Position numbers and translations under genes: made by a program. Below, piece after piece: positions 54,627 through 64,000 of a DNA stretch of 64,000 bases. This DNA is from Limimaricola pyoseonensis (GTDB taxonomy: Bacteria; Pseudomonadota; Alphaproteobacteria; Rhodobacterales; Rhodobacteraceae), in assembly GCF_900102015.1 (NCBI RefSeq), contig NZ_FNAT01000004.1:308443-372442 (forward strand), read 5' to 3'. The notes beneath the pieces are model-generated. The model worked only from the letters and a program-made list of their open reading frames with translations. It was not told the origin of the DNA and did not search any database. Position 1 is the stretch's first letter; each line of letters begins with the position of its first letter.

Positions 54627-55922
54627 TCAGAGGTTCGGGTAGAGCGGGAAGCGCTGGCAGAGCTCCTCGACCTCACCGCGCACCTTCTCCTCGACCTCGG
54701 CGTTGCCCTCGGGCCCGTTCTTGGCGAGCCCGTCCACCACCTCGACGATCCAGTCGGCGATCTGGCGGAACTCGGCCTCGCCGAAGCCGCGCGTCGTGCC
54801 CGCGGGCGAGCCGAGCCGGATGCCGGAGGTCACCGCCGGCTTCTCCGGATCGAACGGGATGCCGTTCTTGTTGCAGGTGATGTGGGCCCGGCCCAGCGCG
54901 TCCTCGGTGGCGTTGCCCTTCACGCCCTTGGGCCGCAGGTCCACGAGCATCAGGTGGCTGTCGGTGCCGCCCGTCACGATGTCGAGCCCGCCCTTCATCA
55001 GCTGGTCGGCCAGTGCCTGGGCGTTCTTCACGACCTGCTGCTGGTAGGTCTTGAACTCGGGCTTCAGCGCCTCGCCGAAGGCCGCGGCCTTGCCGGCGAT
55101 GACATGCATCAGCGGCCCGCCCTGGATGCCCGGGAAGATGGCCGAGTTGCACTTCTTGGCGATCGCCTCGTCATCGGTGAGGATCATGCCGCCGCGCGGA
55201 CCGCGCAGCGTCTTGTGCGTGGTGGTGGTGGCGACATGGGCGTGCGGGAAGGGCGAGGGGTAGATGCCCGCCGCGACCAGCCCGGCGAAGTGGGCCATGT
55301 CGACGAGCAGGTAGGCCCCGACGCTGTCGGCGATCTCGCGCATGCGCGCGAAGTCGATGATCCGCGGGATGGCCGAGCCGCCGGCGATGATCATCTTCGG
55401 CTGGTGCTCGGTCGCGAGCTCCTGGATCCGGTCGTAGTCGATCTGCTGGTCCTGCTGGCGCACGCCGTACTGCACCGCGTTGAACCACTTGCCCGACTGG
55501 TTGGGCTTGGCGCCGTGGGTCAGGTGGCCGCCCGCGTCGAGGCTCATGCCGAGGATGGTGTCGCCGGGCTGCAGGAGCGCCTGGAACACGCCCTGGTTGG
55601 CCTGGCTGCCCGAGTTCGGCTGCACGTTGGCGAAGCCGCAGCCGAAGAGCTGCTTGGCGCGGTCGATGGCGAGGTTCTCGGCCACGTCGACGAACTGGCA
55701 GCCGCCGTAGTAGCGCCGGCCCGGATAGCCCTCGGCATACTTGTTGGTCAGCACCGAACCCTGCGCCTCGAGCACCGCGGCCGAGACGATGTTCTCGCTG
55801 GCGATCAGCTCGATCTCGTGGCGCTGGCGGCCCAGCTCGTCGGTGATCGCCTGCGCGAGTTCGGGATCGCGGGTGGCGAGCTTCTCGGTGAAGAAGCCGT
55901 CGTCGCGGGTGGGGGCATTCAT
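54627..55922 (-). CDS. glyA: Serine hydroxymethyltransferase
   Basis: PLP enzyme converting serine and tetrahydrofolate to glycine and 5,10-methylene-THF, the main one-carbon source. It has 431 residues. [20 protein letters not shown] and [11 protein letters not shown] appear in the N-terminal half. The PLP Lys is in [15 protein letters not shown] chose the ATG at 55922 because GAGG lies eight bases upstream. A GTG at 55931 would add three residues. It has no operon partner here, being convergent with the small membrane-protein gene. Confidence 0.97.
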   Translation of the reverse strand: MNAPTRDDGFFTEKLATRDPELAQAITDELGRQRHEIELIASENIVSAAVLEAQGSVLTNKYAEGYPGRRYYGGCQFVDVAENLAIDRAKQLFGCGFANVQPNSGSQANQGVFQALLQPGDTILGMSLDAGGHLTHGAKPNQSGKWFNAVQYGVRQQDQQIDYDRIQELATEHQPKMIIAGGSAIPRIIDFARMREIADSVGAYLLVDMAHFAGLVAAGIYPSPFPHAHVATTTTHKTLRGPRGGMILTDDEAIAKKCNSAIFPGIQGGPLMHVIAGKAAAFGEALKPEFKTYQQQVVKNAQALADQLMKGGLDIVTGGTDSHLMLVDLRPKGVKGNATEDALGRAHITCNKNGIPFDPEKPAVTSGIRLGSPAGTTRGFGEAEFRQIADWIVEVVDGLAKNGPEGNAEVEEKVRGEVEELCQRFPLYPNL

Positions 55923-56082
55923 CTCGGACACCTCGTACGGGGTTGCGTCGCCGCTCTCTTACCGCAGGGGGCAGGGGCCCAAAAGCCCCGAAACCGACGC
56001 CGGGGCAACCGGTCGCGCCGCGCGGGTTGCGTTTCGCGCCGCGCTGACCGAGAAATTCGGGGCACGGAGCGGGGGACCGGAT

Positions 56083-56847
56083 TTGGCACGAGAACGCATC
56101 GCCTTCCTGGCCAGCGAGGCAGGGATCGCGCAGGAGACCTGCGCCCGCCTCGCGCAGCGTTACGGCCATTACCCGATCGAGGAGGCGGAGGTGGTCGTGG
56201 CGCTGGGCGGCGACGGCTTCATGCTGCAGACGCTGCACGCCACCGAGGCCTGCGACATCCCGGTCTACGGCATGAATCGCGGCACGGTCGGCTTCCTGAT
56301 GAACGCCTTTTCCGAGGACGAGCTGCCGGCGCGGCTCGCCGCCGCCGAGGAGGCGATTCTCAACCCGCTCGCCATGCTGGCCGAGACGGTCGATGGCACG
56401 CAGCACCGGGCGCTGGCGATCAACGAGGTCAGCCTGCTGCGGGCCGGGCCGCAGGCCGCCAAGCTCAAGGTGATCATCGACGAGCGGGTGCGGCTCGAGG
56501 AGCTGGTCTGCGACGGGGCGCTGGTGGCGACGCCGGCGGGCTCGACCGCCTACAACTATTCCGCCTACGGGCCGATCCTGCCGATCGGGGCGGACGTGCT
56601 GGCGCTGACCGCGATCGCGCCCTTCCGGCCGCGGCGCTGGCGCGGCGCGCTGCTGCCGACGCAGGCGCGGGTGCGCTTCGAGGTGCACGACCCGGCCAAG
56701 CGGCCGGTGATGGCCGATGCCGACAGCCGGGTGGTGCGCGACGTGGCCTGGGTCGAGATCCATTCCGAGCCGCGGGTCGGGCACCGGATCCTGTTCGACC
56801 CTGGCCACGGGCTCGACGAACGGCTGATCCGTGAACAGTTCGCCTGA
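56083..56847 (+). CDS. nadK: NAD kinase
   Basis: Phosphorylates NAD to NADP. It has 254 residues in the compact alphaproteobacterial form. Hallmarks are the diphosphate motif V-A-L-G-G-D-G-F-M-L, the N-R-G-T-V-G-F-L-M loop, N-E-V and T-P-A-G-S-T-A-Y-N-Y-S. No ATG lies near the domain start. The TTG at 56083, giving M-A-R-E-R-I-A-F-L-A-S, best fits family N-termini and has GGGGGA upstream. Longer in-frame starts would overlap glyA. A hairpin spanning both stop codons separates it from prpE. Confidence 0.9.
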   Translation: MARERIAFLASEAGIAQETCARLAQRYGHYPIEEAEVVVALGGDGFMLQTLHATEACDIPVYGMNRGTVGFLMNAFSEDELPARLAAAEEAILNPLAMLAETVDGTQHRALAINEVSLLRAGPQAAKLKVIIDERVRLEELVCDGALVATPAGSTAYNYSAYGPILPIGADVLALTAIAPFRPRRWRGALLPTQARVRFEVHDPAKRPVMADADSRVVRDVAWVEIHSEPRVGHRILFDPGHGLDERLIREQFA

Positions 56848-56862
56848 GCCGAAGGCTCAGGC
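56842..56862. terminator. Hairpin spanning the nadK and prpE stop codons
   Basis: A perfect 9-bp stem (56842-56850 with 56854-56862, GAA loop). It contains the nadK TGA in one arm and the prpE stop in the other; a compact bidirectional 3'-end structure. Confidence 0.6.
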
Positions 56863-58767
56863 GGTCTTCGCCGCCGGCGCGCCGCCATAGCCGAGCGGCA
56901 CCAGCGCGTCGCGCAGCTCCTCGAGAATCGCCGGGTCGTCGATCGTCGCGGGCACCTTGACCTCGGCCCCGTCGGCCAGCTGCGCCATGGTGGCGCGCAG
57001 GATCTTGCCCGAGCGCGTCTTGGGCAGCCGCTCGACCACCACGGCGAGCTTGAAGGCGGCCACAGGCCCGACCTTCTCGCGCACGAGGTCGACCGCCTCG
57101 GCGGCGATCTCGGAGGCGGGGCGGGCGCAGGTGCGGTTGAGGCACAGAAAGCCCATGGGGATCTGGCCCTTGAGCGGGTCGGCGACGCCGATCACCGCGC
57201 ATTCGGCGACGTCCGGATGCTCGGCCAGCACCTCCTCCATCGTGCCGGTCGAGAGCCGGTGCCCGGCGACGTTGATCACGTCGTCGGTGCGCGCGAGGAT
57301 CGAGACATGGCCGCTCTCGGCCACGAGCCCGGCATCGCCAGTCTCGTAGTAGCCCGGGAAGCTCTCGAGATAGCTGCGGCGGAAGCGCGCCTCGTCGTGC
57401 CACAGCCCCGAAAGCGTGCCCGGCGGCAGCGGCAGTTTCAGCGCGACGCGGCCCAGCTCGCCGCGCGGCTTCTCGTGGCCCGACCCGTCGAGGATGCGCA
57501 GGTCGTAGCCCGGCATCGGCACGCCGGCCGAGCCGTCGCCGACCGGCAGCGCCTCGATCCCCGCCGGGTTGCCGCAGATCGTCCAGCCGGTCTCGGTCTG
57601 CCACCAGTGGTCGTAGACCGGCACCCGCGCCACCTCGCGCGCCCAGGCCACGGTGTCGGGGTCGGCGCGCTCGCCGGCAAGGTAGATCGCGCGCAGCCGC
57701 GACAGGTCGTGCTCGCCGGCGAGCCGGCCCGAGGGATCCTCGCGCTTGATGGCGCGCAGCGCCGTCGGCGCGGTGAAGAAGGCCGAGACCTTGTTGCGGG
57801 CGATGGCGCGCCAGAAAGAGGCGGCGTCGGGCGTGCCCACGGGCTTGCCCTCGAACACCACGGTGGTGTTGCCGTGCACCAGCGGCGCGTAGCAGATGTA
57901 GCTGTGGCCCACGACCCAGCCGACATCGGAGGCCGCCCAGAACACCTCGCCCGGCGCGACGCCGTAGATGTTGCGCATGCTCCAGTGCAGCGCCACGAGA
58001 TGCCCGCCGGTCGGGCGCACCACGCCCTTGGGCTTCCCGGTCGTGCCGGAGGTGTAGAGGATGTAGGCGGGGTGGTTCGCCTCGACCGGCACGCAGTCGG
58101 CCGGCTCGGCCTCCTCCTGGAAGTCGTGCCACTCGAAGTCGCGGCCGTGCTCGATGCCGGCCATGGCCTGCGGGCGCTGCAGGATGACGCAGAACTCGGG
58201 GCTGTGCTCGGCCTCGCGCAGCGCCTGGTCCAGCAGCGGCTTGTAGGCCACGACGCGGTTCGGCTCGATGCCGCAGGAGCCCGCGAGGATCGCCTTGGGC
58301 TTGCAGTCGTCGATCCGCACCGCCAGCTCGCGCGCCGCGAAGCCGCCGAACACCACCGAGTGGATCGCGCCGATCCGGGCGCAGGCCAGCATCGCCTCCA
58401 GCGCCTCGGGGATCATCGGCATGTAGATGACGACACGGTCGCCCTTGGTCACGCCGCGCGCCTTGAGCGCGCCGGCCAGCCGCGCCACCCGGCCCAGAAG
58501 CTCGCCATAGGTGATCTCGGTGCGGCTTTCGGTGACCGGGCTGTCATGGATGATCGCCACGTCATGGGCGCGGCCCGCGGCCACGTGCCGGTCGACGGCG
58601 TTGTGGCAGCCATTGACCATCCCGTCCGGGAACCACTCGTAGAGCGGCGCCTTCTCGGAGCTGAGCGCGCGGGTCGGCGCCCGGTGCCAGTCGATCGCCT
58701 TGGCGGCCTGCATCCAGAACCCCTCGGGGTCCCGGCGCCACGCCTCGTAGGTCTCCGCGTAGGTCAT
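56857..58767 (-). CDS. prpE: Propionyl-CoA synthetase
   Basis: AMP-forming ligase converting propionate, ATP and CoA to propionyl-CoA. It has 636 residues. C-H-N-A-V-D-R-H-V and K-A-I-L-A-G-S-C-G-I-E-P-N-R-V-V are PrpE-like and differ from acetyl-CoA synthetase. ATP-binding Y-T-S-G-T-T-G-K-P-K-G-V, Y-D-H-W-W-Q-T-E-T-G and the C-terminal catalytic Lys in P-K-T-R-S-G-K-I-L-R are intact, so it can be regulated by lysine acylation. With MeaB it points to the methylmalonyl-CoA route. It also matches enzymes that activate acrylate or 3-hydroxypropionate during DMSP breakdown in marine relatives; that role is inferred. Confidence 0.93.
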   Translation of the reverse strand: MTYAETYEAWRRDPEGFWMQAAKAIDWHRAPTRALSSEKAPLYEWFPDGMVNGCHNAVDRHVAAGRAHDVAIIHDSPVTESRTEITYGELLGRVARLAGALKARGVTKGDRVVIYMPMIPEALEAMLACARIGAIHSVVFGGFAARELAVRIDDCKPKAILAGSCGIEPNRVVAYKPLLDQALREAEHSPEFCVILQRPQAMAGIEHGRDFEWHDFQEEAEPADCVPVEANHPAYILYTSGTTGKPKGVVRPTGGHLVALHWSMRNIYGVAPGEVFWAASDVGWVVGHSYICYAPLVHGNTTVVFEGKPVGTPDAASFWRAIARNKVSAFFTAPTALRAIKREDPSGRLAGEHDLSRLRAIYLAGERADPDTVAWAREVARVPVYDHWWQTETGWTICGNPAGIEALPVGDGSAGVPMPGYDLRILDGSGHEKPRGELGRVALKLPLPPGTLSGLWHDEARFRRSYLESFPGYYETGDAGLVAESGHVSILARTDDVINVAGHRLSTGTMEEVLAEHPDVAECAVIGVADPLKGQIPMGFLCLNRTCARPASEIAAEAVDLVREKVGPVAAFKLAVVVERLPKTRSGKILRATMAQLADGAEVKVPATIDDPAILEELRDALVPLGYGGAPAAKTA

Positions 58768-58871
58768 GTCCGTCCTCCTCGGGACGGAATCCTACGCCCC
58801 GGCAAGGCCTTCGGGCAAGCGCGATGCGGCTGCGGAAGGGGTAGGGGGCGGCGGACCGCCCCCGTGCGTCC

Positions 58872-61172
58872 TCAGCCGTAATGCGCGACCGGCGTGCCGG
58901 CGACGGCGGACATGTTCAGAAGGCCGCGCGCGGTGATCGAGGGGGTGACGATATGGGCGCGGTTGCCCATGCCCATCAGGATCGGCCCGACCTCGAGGCC
59001 CGCGCCCTTCATCTTCAGGATGTTGCGCACGCCCGAGCCGGCATCGGTCGAGGCGAAGACGAGGCAGTTCGCCGCGCCCTCGAGCCGCGCGCCGGGGAAG
59101 ATGCGTTCGCGCAGCTCGGGGTCGAGCGCCGCGTCGACATGCATCTCGCCCTCATAGGCGAAGTCGCGCGGCGTGCCGTCGAGGATCTCGAGCGCGCCGC
59201 GCATCCGGCGGCCCGAGGAGATGTCGAGATTGCCGAACTGCGAATGCGAGCAGAGCGCGATCTGCGGCACCAGCCCGAAGCGGCGGACATGGCGGGCGCA
59301 GCCGATCACCGTCTCGGCGATCTGCTCGGGGCTGGGCTCGGCATGGACCTGCGTGTCGGCCACGAAGAGCGGCCCGTCCTCGAGGATCATCAGCGACAGC
59401 GCCCCCACCGGGCGCAGCGTCCGGGTGCCGAGCACCTGCTCGATGTAGTTCAGGTGCCACAGATACTGGCCGAAGGTGCCGCAGATCAGGCTGTCGGCCT
59501 CGCCGCGCTGCACCATCACCGCGGCGATCGCGGTGGTGTTGGTGCGCATCACCGCCTTGGCGATGTCGGGCGTCGCGCCGCGCCGGGCCATGAGGTCGTG
59601 ATAGGTGCCCCAGTAGTCGCGGTAGCGCGGGTCGTTCTCGGGGTTGACGATCTCGAAGTCGATGCCGGGGCGGATGGTCAGGCCGTAGCGCTCGCAGCGG
59701 GTCTCGATCACCTCCGGGCGGCCGATCAGGATCGGCGTGTCGGTGGTCTCCTCGATGATCGCCTGCGAGGCGCGCAGCACGCGCTCGTCCTCGCCCTCGG
59801 CGAAGACGATCTTGCGGGTGGAGGAGCGCGCCGCCTCGAACACCGGGCGCATCAGCATCGCCGACTTGAACACCGAGCCGTCGAGACGGCGCTTGTAGGC
59901 GGCGAGATCCTCGATCGGGCGCTCGGCCACGCCGGTCTCCATCGCGGCGCGGGCCACGGCGGAGGCGACGACGCCCATCAGCCGCGGGTCGAAGGCCTTG
60001 GGGATCAGGTAGTCGCGCCCGAAGGTCATCTGCTCGCCGCTATAGGCGGCGGCGGCCTCGGCCGAGGTGGTGGCGCGCGCCAGCGCCGCGATGCCCTCGA
60101 TGCAGGCGATCTTCATCTCGTCGTTGATCGTGGTCGCGCCGACGTCGAGCGCGCCGCGGAAGATGAAGGGGAAGCACAGCACGTTGTTGACCTGGTTCGG
60201 CCGGTCCGAGCGCCCGGTCGCGATGATCGCGTCGGGCTTCACCTCGCGCGCCAGCTCCGGCAGGATCTCGGGCGTCGGGTTCGCCAGCGCGAAGATGATC
60301 GGGCTGTCGGCCATGCGCGCGACCATCTCGGGCTTGAGCACGCCGGGGCCGGAGAGGCCGAGGAACAGGTCGGCGCCGTCGATCACGTCGTCGAGGCCGC
60401 GCGGCCCGCCCGGCTGGGCATAGGCCGCCTTCTGCGGGGTCATGTCCGCCTCGCGGCCCTCGTGGACGAGGCCGGCGAGGTCGCACAGGTAGACGTTCTC
60501 GCGCTTCACCCCGAGCTTCAGCAGCATGTCGAGGCAGGCGATGCCCGCCGCGCCGCCGCCGGTCGAGACGACCTTGACGTCGGCGAAGTCCTTCTTGGCG
60601 ACGCGCAGCGCGTTGGTGGCCGCGGCGCCCACCACGATGGCCGTGCCGTGCTGGTCGTCGTGGAAGACGGGGATGTTCATCCGCTCGCGGCAGATCTTCT
60701 CGACGATGAAGCAGTCGGGCGCCTTGATGTCCTCGAGGTTGATCGCGCCGAAGGTCGGCTCGAGCGCGCAGACCAGCTCGGCCAGCTTCTCGGGGTCGGT
60801 CTCGTTCAGTTCGATGTCGAAGCAGTCGATGTTGGCGAACTTCTTGAACAGGACCGCCTTGCCCTCCATCACCGGCTTGGAGGCGAGCCCGCCGATGTTG
60901 CCCAGCCCCAGCACCGCCGTGCCGTTGGTGACGACGCCCACGAGGTTGCCGCGCGCGGTGTAGTCGCGGGCGGTGTCGGGGTTGTCCTTGATCTCGAGGC
61001 AGGCCTCGGCGACGCCGGGCGAGTAGGCGCGCGACAGGTCGCGGCCATTGGCCAGGGGCTTGGTCGCGCGGATCTCGAGCTTGCCGGGCTTCGGCAGCCG
61101 GTGATAGTCGAGCGCGGCCTGCCGCAGGCTGTCCGAGGCGCTGCGGGCGGTGTCGTCGGTGCTGTCGGCCAT
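58872..61172 (-). CDS. maeB: NADP-dependent malic enzyme with phosphotransacetylase-like domain
   Basis: Decarboxylates malate to pyruvate with NADP+ reduction. It has 766 residues in two parts. The malic-enzyme catalytic and NADP domains run to about residue 430 ([39 protein letters not shown]). A phosphate acetyl/butyryltransferase-like domain follows to the end. In E. coli and rhizobia the second domain is regulatory, responding to acetyl-CoA, and lacks transferase activity. A dyad GGTTTA-N4-TAAACC lies 27 bases before the start and may be an operator. Confidence 0.96.
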   Translation of the reverse strand: MADSTDDTARSASDSLRQAALDYHRLPKPGKLEIRATKPLANGRDLSRAYSPGVAEACLEIKDNPDTARDYTARGNLVGVVTNGTAVLGLGNIGGLASKPVMEGKAVLFKKFANIDCFDIELNETDPEKLAELVCALEPTFGAINLEDIKAPDCFIVEKICRERMNIPVFHDDQHGTAIVVGAAATNALRVAKKDFADVKVVSTGGGAAGIACLDMLLKLGVKRENVYLCDLAGLVHEGREADMTPQKAAYAQPGGPRGLDDVIDGADLFLGLSGPGVLKPEMVARMADSPIIFALANPTPEILPELAREVKPDAIIATGRSDRPNQVNNVLCFPFIFRGALDVGATTINDEMKIACIEGIAALARATTSAEAAAAYSGEQMTFGRDYLIPKAFDPRLMGVVASAVARAAMETGVAERPIEDLAAYKRRLDGSVFKSAMLMRPVFEAARSSTRKIVFAEGEDERVLRASQAIIEETTDTPILIGRPEVIETRCERYGLTIRPGIDFEIVNPENDPRYRDYWGTYHDLMARRGATPDIAKAVMRTNTTAIAAVMVQRGEADSLICGTFGQYLWHLNYIEQVLGTRTLRPVGALSLMILEDGPLFVADTQVHAEPSPEQIAETVIGCARHVRRFGLVPQIALCSHSQFGNLDISSGRRMRGALEILDGTPRDFAYEGEMHVDAALDPELRERIFPGARLEGAANCLVFASTDAGSGVRNILKMKGAGLEVGPILMGMGNRAHIVTPSITARGLLNMSAVAGTPVAHYG

Positions 61173-61198
61173 CGCGGGTCTCTCCCTGAAATCGGAAT

Positions 61199-61214
61199 GG
61201 TTTAGCCTTAAACC
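61199..61214. promoter_or_regulatory. Operator-like dyad upstream of maeB
   Basis: A perfect inverted repeat with 6-bp arms GGTTTA/TAAACC and a 4-base spacer, in an AT-richer patch between maeB and the DUF3072 gene. Confidence 0.4.
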
Positions 61215-61237
61215 TTTTCCGAAGGGTCGCGAAAGCC

Positions 61238-61435
61238 CTACTTGTCGGCTTGCGCGCGCAGCGCGTCGATCCGCTCGACGGCCTGCGCCTCGGTGAGCGA
61301 GGTGTCGAATTCCTCGCCGGTCCGTTCGCAGAGCTGGCGCAGCTCGGCGGCCTGCTCTTCGGTCATCGGCGCGTCGGGGTTCTCGGCCGTGCGGGCCTCG
61401 GTCTCGGGCAGCACGCCCTTGTTGGGTGGCATCAT
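61238..61435 (-). CDS. DUF3072 domain protein, second copy
   Basis: A 65-residue DUF3072 protein. P-M-T-E-E-Q-A-A-E-L-R-Q-L-C-E-R-T-G-E-E-F-D and L-T-E-A-Q-A-V-E-R-I-D-A-L-R align directly with the copy at 53100-53309. The N-termini differ. GGAAGGAA supports the ATG at 61435 (M-M-P-P-N-K-G). It lies upstream of maeB on the same strand and divergent from cdd. Function unknown. Confidence 0.82.
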   Translation of the reverse strand: MMPPNKGVLPETEARTAENPDAPMTEEQAAELRQLCERTGEEFDTSLTEAQAVERIDALRAQADK

Positions 61436-61554
61436 GGCGTTTCCTTCCGTGATGCCGTCAGAACCGGCGGAGGCGCGCAGGAGTTCCGCGAGGGTGGGCT
61501 TGCATCGCAAGGGGCCGCGCGCGACAGTTTCCGGCAAATCTCTCGGAGGTCCCC

Positions 61555-61947
61555 ATGTCGCTGGTCGAAGATGCACGCCGCGTGCGCGAGAACGCCTATG
61601 CCCCTTATTCGCGCTTCAAGGTCGGCGCGGCGATCCGCGCCACCTCCGGCGCCACCTATCTCGGCGTGAACGTCGAGAACGTCGCCTACCCGGAAGGCAC
61701 CTGCGCCGAGGCCGGGGCGATCGCGGCGATGTGCGCGGCGGGCGACAGCGAGATCGCCGAGGTGGCGGTGATCGCCGACAGCCCGGTGCCGGTTTCGCCC
61801 TGCGGCGGCTGCCGCCAGAAGCTCGCCGAGTTCGGCCGCGGCGACGTGAAGGTCACGCTCGCCACCACCGACGGCGCGACGCGCGAGACCACGCTGGCCG
61901 AACTGCTGCCCGGCGCCTTCGACCAGACCCAGATGGAGCGCGCCTGA
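61555..61947 (+). CDS. cdd: Cytidine deaminase
   Basis: Deaminates cytidine and deoxycytidine for salvage. It has 130 residues and is the homotetrameric short form. Zinc and catalytic residues are visible in T-C-A-E-A-G-A (Cys-x-Glu) and P-C-G-G-C-R-Q (Cys-x2-Cys). A-Y-A-P-Y-S-R-F-K-V-G-A-A-I is the usual N-terminal strand. GGAGGT precedes the ATG. It is the first gene of cdd-deoA-deoB, with a one-base overlap to deoA. Confidence 0.96.
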   Translation: MSLVEDARRVRENAYAPYSRFKVGAAIRATSGATYLGVNVENVAYPEGTCAEAGAIAAMCAAGDSEIAEVAVIADSPVPVSPCGGCRQKLAEFGRGDVKVTLATTDGATRETTLAELLPGAFDQTQMERA

Positions 61948-63251
61948 TGCGCGCGGCCGCCCTGATCGCGGCGCTGAGGCGCGGCGAGCGCCCGCCGGCC
62001 GAGGCCGTCAGGGGCTTCGCGGCGGGGCTGGCCGACGGCTCGGTCTCGGACGCGCAGGCCGGCGCCTTCGCCATGGCGGTCTGCCTCAACGGCCTGGGCG
62101 AGGCCGGCCGCGTCGCGCTGACCGAGGGGATGCGCGACAGCGGCGACCGGCTCGCCTGGAGCCTGCCGGGCCCGGTGCTCGACAAGCATTCGACCGGCGG
62201 GGTGGGCGACTGCGTGTCGCTGCTGCTGGCCCCGGCGCTCGCCGCCTGCGGCGTCTACGTGCCGATGATCTCGGGGCGCGGGCTCGGCCATACCGGCGGC
62301 ACGCTCGACAAGCTCGAGGCGGTGCCGGGGCTCTCGACGCAGGTGGACGAGGGCCGGCTGCGCGAGATCACCCGGGACATCGGCTGCGCCATCGTCGGCG
62401 CGACGGGCCGCATCGCGCCCGCCGACAAGCGGCTCTACGCGATCCGCGACGTCACCGGCACGGTCGATAGCATCGACCTGATCACCGCCTCGATCCTGTC
62501 GAAGAAGCTCGCCGCGGGGCTCGAGGGCCTCGTGCTCGACGTCAAGGTCGGCTCCGGCGCCTTCATGAAGACCGAAGACGAGGCGCGCGCTTTGGCGCAG
62601 GCGCTGGTATCCACCGCCAACGGCGCGGGCTGCCCGACGGCGGCCTTCCTGACCGACATGGACCAGCCGCTCGCGCCCGCCCTCGGCAACGCCACCGAGA
62701 TGGCGGTGATCATGCGGGTGCTGTCGGGCGAGCGCCACGTCGCGCCGCGGCTGCACGACCTGACCGTCAGCTTGGGCGGGCGGCTCCTGGCGCTCGCGGG
62801 CGGCGCGGAAGGCGAGGGCGAGGAGAAGATCGCCCATGCCATCGCCTCGGGCGCCGCGCTGGAGCGCTTCGCCCGGATGCTGCACGCGCTGGGCGGACCG
62901 TCCGACATGGCGGAGAACTGGCAGGCGCATCTGCCGCGCGCCGCGGTGATCCGCGAGGCGAAGGCCGAGAGCGACGGCCATCTCGCCGCGATCGACGGCG
63001 AGGCGCTGGGCCGGGCCGTGGTGGGCCTGGGCGGCGGCCGCAAGGTCGAGAGCGACGTGATCGACCCGGCTGTCGGGCTGACCGGCGTGGCGCGGCTCGG
63101 CGCCAAGCTTTCAGCCGGCGACCCGCTGCTGACCATCCACGCGCGCGACGCCGCCGAGGCCGAGGAGGCCGAGCGCGCGGTGCGCGCGGCGATGACGCTC
63201 GGCGCCGCGCCGGACCTCTCCGACCTCGTACGCGAAAGGATCGACCCATGA
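61947..63251 (+). CDS. deoA: Thymidine phosphorylase
   Basis: Cleaves thymidine with phosphate to thymine and 2-deoxyribose-1-phosphate. It has 434 residues. The signature is [28 protein letters not shown] follows, and the substrate loop contains [12 protein letters not shown]. Overlap TGATG with cdd and ATGA with deoB places it in the middle of a salvage operon. The tdk product at 6684 works in the opposite direction on the same nucleoside. Confidence 0.96.
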   Translation: MRAAALIAALRRGERPPAEAVRGFAAGLADGSVSDAQAGAFAMAVCLNGLGEAGRVALTEGMRDSGDRLAWSLPGPVLDKHSTGGVGDCVSLLLAPALAACGVYVPMISGRGLGHTGGTLDKLEAVPGLSTQVDEGRLREITRDIGCAIVGATGRIAPADKRLYAIRDVTGTVDSIDLITASILSKKLAAGLEGLVLDVKVGSGAFMKTEDEARALAQALVSTANGAGCPTAAFLTDMDQPLAPALGNATEMAVIMRVLSGERHVAPRLHDLTVSLGGRLLALAGGAEGEGEEKIAHAIASGAALERFARMLHALGGPSDMAENWQAHLPRAAVIREAKAESDGHLAAIDGEALGRAVVGLGGGRKVESDVIDPAVGLTGVARLGAKLSAGDPLLTIHARDAAEAEEAERAVRAAMTLGAAPDLSDLVRERIDP

Positions 63252-64000
63252 GCCGTGCCTTCCTTCTGGTGATGGATTCCGCCGGGATCGGCGGCGCGCC
63301 CGACGCGGGCGAGTTCTTCAACGGCGAGGTGCCCGACACCGGCTCGAACACCATCGGCCACATCGCCGAGGCCTGCGCCGCGGGTCGCGCCGAGGAGGGC
63401 CGCTCCGGCCCGCTGAAGCTGCCGAACCTCGACCGGCTCGGCCTCGGCCGCGCCATCGCGCTGGCCTCCGGCCTTGAGGCGCCGGGGCTCGACGCCGCGC
63501 CCGAAGGCGCATGGGGCGCGGCGACCGAGGTTTCGAACGGCAAGGACACCCCCTCGGGCCACTGGGAGCTTGCGGGCGTGCCGGTGCCGTGGGACTGGCA
63601 CTATTTCCCCAAGGAGGTCCCGGCCTTCCCGACCGAGGTGACGCGCGCGCTGATGCAGGCCGCCGGCACCGACGGCATCCTCGGCAACCGCCACGCCTCC
63701 GGCACGGCGGTGATCGAGGAGGAGGGCCCCGAGCACATGAGCACCGGCTGGCCGATCTGCTACACCAGCGTCGATAGCGTGCTGCAGATCGCCGCGCATG
63801 AGGAGCGCTTCGGCCTCGACCGGCTTCTGGACATGTGCCGCGAGGTGGCGCCGCTCCTGCACGACATGAAGGTCGGTCGGGTCATCGCCCGGCCCTTCGT
63901 CGGCGACGAGAAGACCGGTTTCACCCGCACCGCCAACCGCCGCGACTTCGCCATCGCCGCGCCGGGGCGCACGCTGCTCGACGCCGCGAAGGGCGCGGGG
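63248..64000 (+). CDS. deoB: Phosphopentomutase, 3' partial
   Basis: Converts deoxyribose-1-phosphate to deoxyribose-5-phosphate, the step after DeoA. About 251 residues are present before the window ends; the full protein should be about 400. Metal ligand Asp in [18 protein letters not shown], and the phosphorylated Thr region [10 protein letters not shown] are visible. So is the cap domain with F-P-T-E-V. The ATG overlaps the deoA stop (ATGA). It is truncated only by the window edge. Confidence 0.95.
   Translation, partial: MSRAFLLVMDSAGIGGAPDAGEFFNGEVPDTGSNTIGHIAEACAAGRAEEGRSGPLKLPNLDRLGLGRAIALASGLEAPGLDAAPEGAWGAATEVSNGKDTPSGHWELAGVPVPWDWHYFPKEVPAFPTEVTRALMQAAGTDGILGNRHASGTAVIEEEGPEHMSTGWPICYTSVDSVLQIAAHEERFGLDRLLDMCREVAPLLHDMKVGRVIARPFVGDEKTGFTRTANRRDFAIAAPGRTLLDAAKGAG

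Noticed and set aside
58881-61205. A 774-codon open frame opposite maeB
   Set aside because: Same kind of antisense shadow: low-complexity His/Arg/Asp/Leu composition and no recognisable motif.

Overview
The window is high-G+C DNA from an alphaproteobacterium, most likely of the order Rhodobacterales (Roseobacter/Rhodobacter relatives). The evidence is the divergent irr / fabA-fabB-fabI arrangement, a GcrA cell-cycle regulator, an fdsGBA-type formate dehydrogenase with FdhD and FdsD, a sit Mn/Fe transporter preceded by Mur-like boxes, an HWE histidine kinase, PrpE plus MeaB, and a two-domain malic enzyme. It is dense, ordinary chromosome. Genes abut or overlap by ATGA/TGATG in many operons. 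I saw no rRNA, tRNA, CRISPR array, transposase, integrase or replication origin.

Layout. 1-7370: FKBP-type isomerase (cut by the window edge), YnfA, a VOC protein, fabI-fabB-fabA facing irr, then proC, a CsaA-like protein and a hydroxyacid dehydrogenase, and tdk. 7370-15145: a hibernation-factor/cold-shock fusion, carB, pabB-pabC and aspS. 15151-18000: DUF1993, dgkA, a hemolysin-III family protein, an M48 lipoprotein peptidase and a small unknown. 18037-25029: fdsD, fdhD, fdsA, fdsB, fdsG in one translationally coupled operon behind a LysR regulator. 25446-31251: a five-gene oligopeptide ABC importer. 31327-37791: receiver/HWE-kinase pair, rimO and sitABCD. 37961-41657: gcrA, an orphan ABC-2 permease, a GNAT and a DrrAB-type exporter. 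41760-45091: an arginine operon (argD-GNAT-argF-GNAT) preceded by what looks like an Arg-codon leader peptide. 45157-50022: Nudix, hrpB, rpmB, meaB and a small lipoprotein. 50230-53018: lepA, a decayed second copy of the lepA tail, and a low-G+C gene for a HARE-HTH/GIY-YIG nuclease. 53100-64000: DUF3072, an alpha/beta hydrolase, a small membrane protein, glyA, nadK, prpE, maeB, a second DUF3072, and the nucleoside-salvage operon cdd-deoA-deoB (cut by the window end).

How the genes work together. Most loci are housekeeping: fatty-acid synthesis, pyrimidine, folate, proline, arginine and one-carbon metabolism, translation and nucleoside salvage. PrpE and MeaB fit propionyl-CoA/methylmalonyl-CoA metabolism, and formate dehydrogenase supplies NADH from formate. 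Metal supply is represented by the regulator Irr and by sitABCD, whose promoter has one Mur-like palindrome inside the -35/-10 spacer and another just upstream.

The least ordinary parts are: (i) the lepA tail duplication next to the foreign-looking HARE-HTH/GIY-YIG gene, a possible small defence islet; (ii) a 14-codon ORF ending in four Arg codons in front of argD, a candidate attenuation leader; (iii) several genes whose predicted transcription start coincides with the start codon (leaderless mRNAs); (iv) an AT-rich tandem palindrome behind the hibernation-factor gene. All functional calls come from reading sequence motifs; no database search was run.
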